DNA of 40,455 nucleotides from Alphaproteobacteria bacterium (GTDB lineage Bacteria; Pseudomonadota; Alphaproteobacteria; Micropepsales; Micropepsaceae). Positions 24,356 to 31,357 of the stretch are shown one piece after another. Under the pieces are notes generated by a model. The model ran no database searches. It saw only the letters and a program-made list of their open reading frames with translations, and was not told the DNA's origin. A program made the position numbers and the translations under genes. Within the stretch, counting starts at the first letter, position 1. Every line of letters begins with the position of its first letter. Location of the stretch: NCBI GenBank assembly GCA_028292825.1, contig JAQGLO010000028.1, forward strand, positions 1 to 40,455, written 5' to 3'.

Positions 24356-24760
24356 CTATTTCGGGGGTCCGTTCAATGCCCAAAGCACACCGAAAGGGTC
24401 CTTGACCTGACCATAGCGGTCGCCCCAGAACATGTTCTCGGGCTTCATCACGGCAGTGCAGCCCGCCCCCACGGCGCGGTCGAACCAGATGTCGGCGTCC
24501 TCCACCCGCAGCATGATGCTGAAGCCCGAATGCGGCGCCACCGGGTGGCCGTGCTCGGGGTAGAAGTCACTCATCATGACAGATGAGCCATTGATGTAGA
24601 GATGGGCATGCATGGTGCGACCCTTGTCATCGGCCGGCATCACCATAGCCACTTCGGCCGCCAGCGCTTTCTGGTAGAAATCCACCGCCTTCAGGGCGCC
24701 CTCGATCGACAGATAGGCAATGGCGCCGCCCTTGATTTCGGGACGCTGTTCTTCAGTCAT
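24356..24760 (-). CDS. VOC family protein (glyoxalase/PhnB-like)
   Basis: A 134-residue vicinal-oxygen-chelate protein. The two beta-alpha-beta-beta-beta halves are visible: AIAYLSIEGALKAVDFYQKA with MHAHLYINGSSVMMSD, and GFSIMLRVEDADIWFDRAV with WGDRYGQVKDPFGVLWAL. Members include metalloenzymes and small-molecule binding proteins; the activity here is unknown. ATG 24760 has a strong AAAGGAGA five bases upstream. Its promoter has the exact TGTCGG-N17-CGTCCTT pattern shared by the two other ECF-type promoters in the cluster, marking it as a sigma-factor target. Confidence 0.92.
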   Translation of the reverse strand: MTEEQRPEIKGGAIAYLSIEGALKAVDFYQKALAAEVAMVMPADDKGRTMHAHLYINGSSVMMSDFYPEHGHPVAPHSGFSIMLRVEDADIWFDRAVGAGCTAVMKPENMFWGDRYGQVKDPFGVLWALNGPPK

Positions 24761-24785
24761 GATAATCTCCTTTGGTTATGCCTTT

Positions 24786-24815
24786 AAGGACGGCGTCGCG
24801 CAGAGCGATCCGACA
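24786..24815 (-). promoter_or_regulatory. ECF-type promoter P1 (VOC-DUF72-GNAT operon)
   Basis: Minus strand: TGTCGG (24815-24810), 17 bases, CGTCCTT (24792-24786), then 25 bases to the VOC start. The two hexamer/heptamer boxes and the spacing are identical in P2 and P3. Confidence 0.82.
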
Positions 24816-24831
24816 CTTCGATTGTGAAACT

Positions 24832-26073
24832 TCATCCCGCATCCTGCAGCAGCCGGTCCAGGTGCTGACGGATATGGGCCGCCTGCGCTGGCGTATCGGC
24901 CAGCGCGATGGCGCGATCGAAAGCCGTTCGCGCCTCAATGTTGCGCCCCAACTGCAACAGGAATGCCCCGCGCGCCCCGAAATAGGGAAAATAGCGGCCC
25001 AGTTGCGCCTCCAGCGGGGCGATCATGTCCAGCGCCGCCTGCGGTCCATGCAGTTTTGCTACCGCCACGGCACGGTTCAGCGTAATCACGGGCGAAGGCT
25101 GCATCCGCTCCAATGCCAGGTACAGCCCGTCGATACCCGCCCAGTCCGTGTCGGCGGCGGTGGCGGCTCGGGCATGGGTGGCGGCGATGGCCGCCTGTAC
25201 CTGATAGGGGCCGGGCCGGTTGTGGCGCAGGGCCTTGTCGACCAGCGCCAGGCCTTCCTGGATCGCGGAGGCATTCCACAGCGACCGGTCCTGGTCGTCC
25301 AGCAACACCGCTTCGCCATCGACATCGAACCGCGCTGCCAGCCGCGCCTGTTGCAGCAGCATCAGCGCGGCGAGCCCCATAATCTCGGGCTCGGTCTGGA
25401 ACAGGCGCAACAGCATCCGCGCCAGACGGATGGCCTCGTCACACAAAGGCGCGCGAACGGGATCGTCGCCGGCGCTGTAGCCTTCGTTGAACAGCAGATA
25501 GAGCATGGCTGCCACCACGCCCAGACGTTCCGCACGGTCTGCGGGACCAGGCGCTTCAAACGGCACCTCGGCCCTGGCAATGCGCTGCTTGGCGCGCGTG
25601 ATACGCTGCTCCATCGCCGCCTCGCTGACCAGGAAGGCGCGCGCGATCTGAGCCACTGTCAGGCCGGACACGATGCGCAGCGCCAACGCGATCTGCTGCG
25701 TCGCCGGCAGGTCGGGATGGCAGCAGATGAACAACAGCCGCAGGACATCGTCACGATACTGCGAATCGTCCAGCCGCTCGGCCAGCGGGGTCTCCACATC
25801 GTCCAGGTCGGAAATCACGTCATCGGGCGGCAGCGGGCCGTTGCGCGCATCCTTGCGCACCCCGTCCAGCGCGGCGTTGCGGCCGACCAGGATCAGCCAA
25901 TTGGTGGGATCACGCGGCGGACCATTTTGCGGCCAGTTTTTCAGCGCGCGCAGGCTGGCTTCCTGGAACGCCTCCTCGGCCCGGTCCATGTCGCGGAAAT
26001 AGCGCAGCAGCGCACCCACCGCCTGCGGGCGGGCCGCGGTTATCGCGCCATGGATCCACGCCATGTCCGTCAT
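24832..26073 (-). CDS. ECF sigma factor with C-terminal TPR-like extension (ECF42 type)
   Basis: A 413-residue sigma factor. The sigma-2 region covers about residues 5-75 (FRDMDRAEEAFQEASLRAL, then NWLILVGRNAALDGVRKD). Sigma-4 covers about 105-160 (QIALALRIVSGLTVAQIARA, then VSEAAMEQRITRAKQRI). A helical extension of 250 residues follows (GVVAAMLYLLFNEGY, AIRLARMLLRL, VITLNRAVAVA), as in the ECF42 group, where it replaces an anti-sigma factor and affects activity. No anti-sigma gene is present. ATG 26073 shares one base with the stop of the YCII gene (TGATG), so sigma and YCII are one operon, transcribed from P2, which carries the same motif as the targets. That implies positive autoregulation. 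Confidence 0.93.
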   Translation of the reverse strand: MTDMAWIHGAITAARPQAVGALLRYFRDMDRAEEAFQEASLRALKNWPQNGPPRDPTNWLILVGRNAALDGVRKDARNGPLPPDDVISDLDDVETPLAERLDDSQYRDDVLRLLFICCHPDLPATQQIALALRIVSGLTVAQIARAFLVSEAAMEQRITRAKQRIARAEVPFEAPGPADRAERLGVVAAMLYLLFNEGYSAGDDPVRAPLCDEAIRLARMLLRLFQTEPEIMGLAALMLLQQARLAARFDVDGEAVLLDDQDRSLWNASAIQEGLALVDKALRHNRPGPYQVQAAIAATHARAATAADTDWAGIDGLYLALERMQPSPVITLNRAVAVAKLHGPQAALDMIAPLEAQLGRYFPYFGARGAFLLQLGRNIEARTAFDRAIALADTPAQAAHIRQHLDRLLQDAG

Positions 26074-26462
26074 CAATAGGCCTTGACCACTTCCCTGGGC
26101 GCATTGGGCCGGGCTTCCGGCACATACAGCGCGATGGGTCGGATCTCATAGGTGCTGGTGGGGTTGGCATCCGACAATTGACGCGCCACGTCCAGGGCGC
26201 CTTCCAGGTCGGGCACGTCGATCACATAGAAACCTAGCAACTGTTCCTTGGTCTCGGCAAAGGGGCCGTCGATCACCAAGCCCGGCCCGCGCACCGTGGT
26301 GGCGGCGGTGGTGGGCAGCAGACGCAGGGAGGGACCCAGCTTGCCTTCCTTCACCAGCTTTTCATGCACCACCGCCAGGCGCGCCATGACGGCGTCGTCT
26401 TCCTCCTTGCTCCAGGACCAGACGACGTCTTCCTTGTTGTAGCAGAGAAGGGTGTAGAGCAT
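26073..26462 (-). CDS. YCII/DGPF-domain protein, partner of the ECF sigma factor
   Basis: A 129-residue YCII-related protein with the name-giving DGPF motif in VIDGPFAETKEQLLGFYVID. Other landmarks are the first strand MLYTLLCYNKED and LEGALDVARQLSDANPTSTYEIRPI. DGPF proteins are the hallmark neighbours of ECF42 sigma factors; their biochemical role is unknown. ATG 26462 has AAAGGTG upstream, while the longer frame to 26504 would cross promoter P2. It is first in the operon and the sigma gene follows with a one-base overlap. Confidence 0.92.
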   Translation of the reverse strand: MLYTLLCYNKEDVVWSWSKEEDDAVMARLAVVHEKLVKEGKLGPSLRLLPTTAATTVRGPGLVIDGPFAETKEQLLGFYVIDVPDLEGALDVARQLSDANPTSTYEIRPIALYVPEARPNAPREVVKAY

Positions 26463-26483
26463 CGCGCACCTTTGAATTGTTCG

Positions 26484-26513
26484 AAGGACGCGCAAGTATG
26501 CCAAAGCCCGACA
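26484..26513 (-). promoter_or_regulatory. ECF-type promoter P2 (YCII-sigma operon)
   Basis: Minus strand: TGTCGG (26513-26508), 17 bases, CGTCCTT (26490-26484), 21 bases before the YCII start. Same boxes and spacing as P1 and P3; back to back with P3. Confidence 0.83.
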
Positions 26514-26543
26514 TGTGACGGAAAAAATAAATCACCAAGTTCC

Positions 26544-26573
26544 TGTCGGGACCGTCCCATTTCCGCCGTCCTT
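26544..26573 (+). promoter_or_regulatory. ECF-type promoter P3 (SRPBCC-VOC-YCII operon)
   Basis: Plus strand: TGTCGG (26544-26549), 17 bases, CGTCCTT (26567-26573), 34 bases before the SRPBCC start. Its -35 lies 30 bases from the -35 of P2. Confidence 0.83.
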
Positions 26574-26607
26574 GGGTCAGACTTTGACGCAAAATCCGGA
26601 GGAACCC

Positions 26608-27063
26608 ATGGCCCACGAAATGTCCTTTACCCGCCTGCTGGATGCCCCGGCCGACAAGCTGTTCCGGCTGTGGACCGATCCCGCCCGCATGCCGGAATGG
26701 TTCTGCCCCAAGCCCTGGACGGTGCGCGATGTGCAAATGGACATACGCCCCGGCGGCGCCAGCACCATGACCATGCAGGGGCCGAACGGCGAAAGCTTCC
26801 CCAGTCTCGGCCAGTATCTGGAGATCGTACCGAACCGCCGCATCGTCTTCACCGACGCCTTCACCGGCGACTGGAACACCAAGGACGGCGCGCCCTTCTT
26901 CGTGGGCATCGTCGAGTTCGAGCCCGAAGGCGACAAGACCTGTTACACCTGCACCGTGCGCCACTGGAGCGAGGAAAGCCGTTCCCAGCATGAACAGAGG
27001 GGCTTTTACAGCGGCTGGGGTATCGTCGCCGACCAGTTGGAAGCGCTTGCGAAAACCATTTGA
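26608..27063 (+). CDS. SRPBCC / AHSA1-like domain protein
   Basis: A 151-residue START-like protein: FTRLLDAPADKLFRLWTD, MPEWFCPKPW, VQMDIRPGGASTMTM, then VPNRRIVFTDAF and the C-terminal helix FYSGWGIVADQLEAL. The fold binds hydrophobic ligands; the ligand is unknown. ATG 26608 has a strong CGGAGGA five bases upstream, and the frame's earlier start at 26515 would cover promoter P3. It is the first gene of a three-gene plus-strand operon (SRPBCC, VOC, YCII) divergent from the sigma operon, a common gene content around ECF42 sigma factors. Confidence 0.92.
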   Translation: MAHEMSFTRLLDAPADKLFRLWTDPARMPEWFCPKPWTVRDVQMDIRPGGASTMTMQGPNGESFPSLGQYLEIVPNRRIVFTDAFTGDWNTKDGAPFFVGIVEFEPEGDKTCYTCTVRHWSEESRSQHEQRGFYSGWGIVADQLEALAKTI

Positions 27064-27073
27064 GGAGCACGCC

Positions 27074-27538
27074 ATGACGGTAAGAAGCATCACGCCCTTT
27101 CTCTGGTTCGACACCCAGGCCGGGGACGCCGCGAACTATTATGTCTCGCTATTTGCCAATTCGCGCATCCTGCAGACCTCCCATTATGGCGACTTCATGC
27201 CGGACAAGGCCGGCCAGATCATGGTGGCGGATCTGGAACTGGCCGGGCAACGCCTGACCTTCATGAACGGCGGTCCCCACTACAAGCTGGATGCGGCCTT
27301 CTCGCTGTCCGTGGCCTGCGAGGACCAGGCCGAGCTCGACCGGCTATGGGAAGCGTTGAATCACACGCCCAGCGCCTGCGGATGGACGACAGACAAGTTC
27401 GGCGTTGTGTGGCAGATCAACTATGCCGGCCTGCCCGAACTGATGCGCGACCAGAAGCACACCAACAAGGTGATGGCCGCCATGATGACCATGATCAAGA
27501 TCGACATCCAGAAACTGAAGGATGCCGCGGCCGCATAG
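27074..27538 (+). CDS. VOC family protein (PhnB/3-demethylubiquinone methyltransferase-like)
   Basis: A 154-residue protein of the PhnB-like branch: ITPFLWFDTQAGDAANYYV, SLFANSRILQTSHYG, LELAGQRLTFMNGG, FSLSVACEDQAELDRLW and WTTDKFGVVWQINYAGLPEL. Despite an old family name (3-demethylubiquinone-9 3-methyltransferase), members have no methyltransferase fold and their activity is unknown. It begins ten bases after the SRPBCC gene with TGAGGAG as ribosome site and is followed after 23 bases by the second YCII gene, so it is the middle member of the P3 operon. Confidence 0.91.
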   Translation: MTVRSITPFLWFDTQAGDAANYYVSLFANSRILQTSHYGDFMPDKAGQIMVADLELAGQRLTFMNGGPHYKLDAAFSLSVACEDQAELDRLWEALNHTPSACGWTTDKFGVVWQINYAGLPELMRDQKHTNKVMAAMMTMIKIDIQKLKDAAAA

Positions 27539-27561
27539 CCGCCGGGCCAAGGAGACAGACA

Positions 27562-27912
27562 ATGCGTGTGATGGTGTTTGTGAAATCCACCGAGGATGGC
27601 GAAAAGGGCCTGTCCCCGCAGCCCTGGACAAGCGAAATGATGGCGGCGATGGGCCGCTTCAATGATGAACTGCGCGCCGCCGGCATTCTGGACATCTGCG
27701 ATGGCCTCCAGCCCTCCGCGCACGGCAAGCGTGTCGCATTCGATGGCACAAGGCGCACCGTGATCGACGGGCCGTTTGCCCATCCCACCGAACTGGTCGC
27801 CGGCTTCTGGATCTGGAACGTCAAGGACATGGAGGAGGCCGTCGCCTGGGTGAAACGCTGCCCCAACCCCATGCCCGGTCCCAGCGAGATCGAAATCCGG
27901 CCTTTCTATTGA
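27562..27912 (+). CDS. YCII/DGPF-domain protein (second copy)
   Basis: A 116-residue YCII-like protein with VIDGPFAHPTELVAGFWIWN (DGPF motif) and a C-terminal EIEIRPFY. It is distantly similar to the YCII protein in the sigma operon. ATG 27562 has AAGGAGA upstream with good spacing. It is the last gene of the P3 operon and faces the ArsC-like gene; the 29 bases between the stops show no clear terminator. Having one DGPF protein in each divergent arm is noteworthy. Confidence 0.92.
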   Translation: MRVMVFVKSTEDGEKGLSPQPWTSEMMAAMGRFNDELRAAGILDICDGLQPSAHGKRVAFDGTRRTVIDGPFAHPTELVAGFWIWNVKDMEEAVAWVKRCPNPMPGPSEIEIRPFY

Positions 27913-27941
27913 GGCTGACTTGCCGCACTGAAGCTGGCCAT

Positions 27942-28289
27942 CTAGCTGCTGAACAATTCCTGGTACTGATCGGGTTTGAATCCGACGGTCAGCTTGGCCT
28001 TCACGTCCAGCACCGGGCGCTTGATCATGCCGGGCTGGGCCAGCATCAGGGCTATGGCCTTCGTCTGTGTCAGCCCGTCCTTGTCGGCGTCCGGCAGCTT
28101 TCTGAAGGTGGTTCCGGCGCGGTTGACCAGCACCTCCCAGCCCACTTTCTTTGCCCAGCCTTCCAGCGTGGCTTTGTCGATGCCCAGCTTCTTGTAATCA
28201 TGGAAATCGTGCGCGATCCCGTGCGCCTCCAGCCAGGTGCGCGCCTTCTTCATGGTGTCGCAGTTGGGAATTCCGTAAATCGTCGTCAT
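27942..28289 (-). CDS. ArsC/Spx-family thioredoxin-fold protein (YffB-like)
   Basis: A 115-residue protein of the ArsC-related family: MTTIYGIPNCDTMKKARTWL, HDFHDYKKLGIDKATLEGW, NRAGTTFRKLP, MIKRPVLDVKAKLTVGFKPD. One Cys sits in the active-site loop (PNCDTMKKA), without a CxxC partner. This resembles YffB-type proteins of unknown role rather than a proven arsenate reductase. ATG 28289 gives the family start; a longer frame to 28352 is not conserved-looking. It follows aqpZ by 93 bases on the same strand and may share its transcript. Confidence 0.88.
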   Translation of the reverse strand: MTTIYGIPNCDTMKKARTWLEAHGIAHDFHDYKKLGIDKATLEGWAKKVGWEVLVNRAGTTFRKLPDADKDGLTQTKAIALMLAQPGMIKRPVLDVKAKLTVGFKPDQYQELFSS

Positions 28290-28382
28290 GCGCAATCTCG
28301 AAGGATATGGGAGGTCAGACATCCACGCCGGCGCGCGGCACTGTCGCGTCACCCCGCGCCACGGCGTCAGCCCGCGGCATGA

Positions 28383-29099
28383 CTATTTTCCGGCAACGTC
28401 GACAGGAGCCGGATCGTTGGGGCTCAGCCACTTGTAGGTGAAGCCCGCGATCGCCGCGCCCACGATCGGCGCCACCCAGAACAGCCATAGCTGCTCCAGC
28501 GCCCAGCCACCCGCGAACAAGGCCGGCGCGGTGGAACGCGCCGGGTTGACACTGGTGTTGGTCACCGGGATGGAGATCAGGTGGATCAGCACCAGGCACA
28601 GGCCGATGGCGATGGGCGCGAAGCCCGCAGGGGCCCGACCATGGGTCGAACCCAGAATCACGAACAGGAAGGCGAAGGTCATCACCACTTCGCAGACCAG
28701 CGCGGCGGTCAGGGAATAGCCGCCCGGCGAATGCTCGCCATAGCCGTTGCTGGCGAAACCGGCATGGACATCGAAACCAGCATGGCCCGAGGCGATCAGG
28801 TAGAGGATGGCCGCGCCCGCGATGCCGCCCGCGACCTGGGCGATGATATACCCCGGCAGGTCGCGCGCCGGGAACCGGCCGCCCGCCCACAGCCCCACCG
28901 ACACGGCGGGATTGAGGTGGCAACCCGAGACATGTCCGATGGCGAAGGCCATGGTCAGGACGGTCAGGCCAAAGGCCAAGGATACGCCGACAAAGCCGAT
29001 ACCCAGCGCCGGGAAGGCCGCGGCCAGGACCGCCGATCCGCATCCGCCCAGCACAAGCCAAGCCGTCCCGATGAATTCGGCTGCCAGTTTGCGAGTCAT
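28383..29099 (-). CDS. aqpZ: Aquaporin Z-type water channel
   Basis: A 238-residue MIP-family channel with six membrane helices and both NPA half-helices: [17 protein letters not shown] and [15 protein letters not shown]. The selectivity-filter Arg follows the second NPA, and His appears in [14 protein letters not shown], as in water-selective AqpZ. It starts [16 protein letters not shown], like E. coli AqpZ. ATG 29099 has GGGGAGGG four bases upstream. It is divergent from a TetR gene, with a long inverted repeat between them, which suggests that the TetR protein controls it. Confidence 0.95.
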   Translation of the reverse strand: MTRKLAAEFIGTAWLVLGGCGSAVLAAAFPALGIGFVGVSLAFGLTVLTMAFAIGHVSGCHLNPAVSVGLWAGGRFPARDLPGYIIAQVAGGIAGAAILYLIASGHAGFDVHAGFASNGYGEHSPGGYSLTAALVCEVVMTFAFLFVILGSTHGRAPAGFAPIAIGLCLVLIHLISIPVTNTSVNPARSTAPALFAGGWALEQLWLFWVAPIVGAAIAGFTYKWLSPNDPAPVDVAGK

Positions 29100-29188
29100 G
29101 CCACCCTCCCCTTTCTGATTCCACCCACGGCGAGGCTAGGTCCGCAAACGCACAGAGTCGATTGGCCGCTTGTGCCAACGCGAAATTT

Positions 29189-29229
29189 ACAATACGTAAA
29201 GTAAAACACTGACAGGCTTTACATATTGT
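29189..29229. promoter_or_regulatory. Candidate TetR operator between aqpZ and tetR
   Basis: A 13-base inverted repeat, ACAATACGTAAAG (29189-29201) and CTTTACATATTGT (29217-29229), one mismatch, 15-base spacer. The left arm overlaps a smaller palindrome TTTAC-AATAC-GTAAA (29187-29201). The right arm covers the TTG start of the TetR gene, so binding would block its expression. Confidence 0.7.
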
Positions 29230-29735
29230 CAAGTGAAACGCACATCCGCATCCTGGACGCCGCCTTGGCCTGCACCAGCCGGGAAAAAGGGCTTACCATG
29301 GCAGGGGTCGCAGCCCAGGCGGGACTGTCGCGCCAGGCGGTTTATCTGCATTTTCCCAACCGCGGCCAGTTGCTGGCGGCGCTCGCTGCCTATGCCGCCC
29401 GGCCTGTGGAGCAGCAATTCGCTGCCATCACCGCCGCCCCCAGCGCCCGGGTTGCGTTGGCAGCCATGATCTCCGAACTGGCAGCCAGCCACCCGGTGCT
29501 GGCGAGACTGGGCGATCCGGGCGACGGACGTCTGGCGCTGTGTGCCGCCATAGTGGACCGCTTCCGGGCGGAAGGCGCCTTGGCACCCCATCTCTCCCCC
29601 GACACCGCGCGTGACCTGCTGTGGAGCCTGACCTCGCCCGCCCTATGGCAAGACCTGGTGACCGGCCGCGGCTGGCCGGTGGAGCGCTATCGCAACCATG
29701 TCGGCTTCCTGGCCGTGGGCGCGCTGACCCGCTGA
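29226..29735 (+). CDS. TetR-family transcriptional regulator
   Basis: A 169-residue regulator with an N-terminal TetR helix-turn-helix (ILDAALACTSREKGLTMAGV, then AQAGLSRQAVYLHFPNRGQL) and a short helical ligand domain. The only usable start in the frame after the stop at 29202 is TTG 29226, which has no Shine-Dalgarno; a downstream start would remove the first helix. Start and operator overlap. It is divergent from aqpZ and converges on the DUF1345 gene with three bases between stops. Likely autorepressor and regulator of aqpZ; the inducer is unknown. Confidence 0.88.
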   Translation: MSSETHIRILDAALACTSREKGLTMAGVAAQAGLSRQAVYLHFPNRGQLLAALAAYAARPVEQQFAAITAAPSARVALAAMISELAASHPVLARLGDPGDGRLALCAAIVDRFRAEGALAPHLSPDTARDLLWSLTSPALWQDLVTGRGWPVERYRNHVGFLAVGALTR

Positions 29736-29738
29736 AGC

Positions 29739-30410
29739 CTAGAACAGCGCCGCCGCCAAATTGATCATGGTGGCCAGGATGGCGGTGTTGAAGCCAAAGG
29801 CCACGATGGAATGCAAGGTGCCGACGCGGCGCATCTGGCGCGACTTGAAGACGATGTCCGCGGTCTGTGACGTGGCGCCGATCACAATGGCGAAATGCAC
29901 GAAGTCCCAATAGTCGGGCTCTTCCTCGCCATAGCCGAAATCCAGGCCGCGCTGGTGATCGGCGCTCTGGGCCTCGCCCAGGAAATAGACATGAGCATAG
30001 TGCATGGCGAAGACCACCTGCACGAACAGCCAGGACAGGACCACGGTGCCCGCCGCCAGCGCTACCCGATAGCCACCGTCATGGCCCTTGGCCTGCGACA
30101 GTTCCGCCACCAAAGCGCCGATGCTGGCCACCGCCGCCAGCAGGGTCAGCAGCAGCATCAGATGGCCGCCCTCATCATGGGCGATGGCACGACGCTTCAT
30201 GCAATGGGCATCGGCGCCGGACATGTACAAAAATGCCAGCCCCAGAAACAGAAGCACGCCGCCATTCCAGCCGATCAGGCCGCGGGTAATGGCACGCTCG
30301 CCAAAGGGCGCGGTGACAAAGAACAGGGCCACACCGAATGCGATGGCGGTGAGGAGATGCGGCCTGCGCAGCAGGGGACGCACGCATTTCCGTATGACTT
30401 TCGTCGGCAT
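29739..30410 (-). CDS. DUF1345 membrane protein
   Basis: A 223-residue membrane protein matching DUF1345, with about five hydrophobic segments (LLTAIAFGVALFFVTAPFG, GVLLFLGLAFLYMSG, LMLLLTLLAAVASIGALVAE, AGTVVLSWLFVQVVFAMHYA and TAILATMINLAAALF). The family pattern HYAHVYF, then DYWDFVHFAIVIGATSQTAD, is clear. Function is unknown; relatives are small integral membrane proteins. It lies 83 bases downstream of the OsmC gene on the same strand. Confidence 0.9.
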   Translation of the reverse strand: MPTKVIRKCVRPLLRRPHLLTAIAFGVALFFVTAPFGERAITRGLIGWNGGVLLFLGLAFLYMSGADAHCMKRRAIAHDEGGHLMLLLTLLAAVASIGALVAELSQAKGHDGGYRVALAAGTVVLSWLFVQVVFAMHYAHVYFLGEAQSADHQRGLDFGYGEEEPDYWDFVHFAIVIGATSQTADIVFKSRQMRRVGTLHSIVAFGFNTAILATMINLAAALF

Positions 30411-30493
30411 TGCTGGCCCCCACTGCGGAATCGCCGCGATGTTACGCTTCCGGCACGTCCTGGCACGGCGGGCAGCGTGAAACTTTTGTCACT

Positions 30494-30976
30494 TCAGTCG
30501 GCGCAAGCTTCCAGCATGCAGGCCATGTGGCCCGAACCATTGACTGGGTCCGGGTCTGGCGCGGGCGGCGGCGGCAACAGCGACGCCTTCACGTCCGACC
30601 CGCGTGCCAGGGTCAGGTGGACGGGGCAGCGCTCGGCGATCTCCATCAGCCGCGCGCGCTGGATATCGTCCAGGGCGCCTTCCAGCGTGATATCGAGCGC
30701 GAAATTGTCACGCGCATTCAAGCCCGCGCGGCTGTGGCGCACTGCGGCGCGTACTTTGTCCAGAGGCCAGCCCTTGCGGGCAGCATACAGCCGGATGGTC
30801 ATGGTGGTGCAGGCCCCAAGCGCGGCCGAGATCAGATTGTAGGGATTGGGCCCCCCGCCCAGACCACCCGCCGAGACCGGCTCGTCGATCAGGAAAGTGG
30901 CATCGCCCACCCGTGCCTCGACCTGATATTTACCCAGGCCGGTTTCGGCGACCAGGATGGTTTCGGATTCGGTCAT
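30494..30976 (-). CDS. OsmC family peroxiredoxin-like protein
   Basis: OsmC-type proteins reduce organic hydroperoxides through a pair of cysteines. Here the first is in ISAALGACTTMTIRLYA and the second in EIAERCPVHLTL, as expected. The N-terminal half has DEPVSAGGLGGGPNPYNL, typical of the YhfA/OsmC branch. The 160-residue protein ends with a Pro-rich stretch (SLLPPPPAPDPDPV) and two further Cys-Met residues that extend past the domain. ATG 30976 has GGAG eight bases upstream; the frame reaches 31036 but without a better start. Confidence 0.91.
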   Translation of the reverse strand: MTESETILVAETGLGKYQVEARVGDATFLIDEPVSAGGLGGGPNPYNLISAALGACTTMTIRLYAARKGWPLDKVRAAVRHSRAGLNARDNFALDITLEGALDDIQRARLMEIAERCPVHLTLARGSDVKASLLPPPPAPDPDPVNGSGHMACMLEACAD

Positions 30977-31141
30977 GACATGGCTCCGGTGTTGCGCAGC
31001 CATCCTAAAGTGAAACATTCCGGATGAATATGCCACGATTGACCGCGCGAAAGGGCAGTTTCGCCGCCTTGGGGTTGGCGCCTGAAAAAAGCGGTAAAGA
31101 TATTCTTAGCCTTCACTGCGCGATTGTTTTGCATCGGGCTT

Positions 31142-31357
31142 ATGTCCGCGCGATCATCAGCCATGGGAAGTTCTATCACTTCGGTGACACAGATGGTCTC
31201 CACGGCGGGGGACCTGCGCCGGGACGCAAAGCAGATCAGCCAGCCCGAACTGGCAGCCAAATTCCATCAGGCGGCGACAGATCTGGAAACCAAGGCCTTC
31301 GCGCGCGTGGGCCAGACCAGCCCGCTGATCGGCAAACTGCTGGATACCTTCGTCTAA
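31142..31357 (+). CDS. Small hypothetical protein
   Basis: An unrecognised 71-residue frame. From ATG 31142 it runs through an uncharged stretch with several Ser and Thr and then an amphipathic helical part (QPELAAKFHQAATDLETKAF). ATG 31163 is an alternative start. Upstream is an AT-richer stretch with GGTAAAGATATTCTT (31092-31106) that may hold a promoter. Its end overlaps the 3' end of the convergent SRAP gene by four bases, a pattern seen at other gene ends here. The competing frame starting at 31024 has an unnatural composition. Moderate to low confidence that it is translated. Confidence 0.45.
   Translation: MSARSSAMGSSITSVTQMVSTAGDLRRDAKQISQPELAAKFHQAATDLETKAFARVGQTSPLIGKLLDTFV

Noticed and set aside
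24772-26079. 435-codon open frame antisense to the sigma factor
   Set aside because: Gln/Arg/His-rich shadow composition; the minus strand encodes a clear sigma factor and promoter P1 lies in the frame's 5' end.
27969-27984. GGTTTGAATCC-type sequence resembling a tRNA T-loop
   Set aside because: It lies inside the ArsC-like gene, and no acceptor, D or anticodon stem can be built around it.
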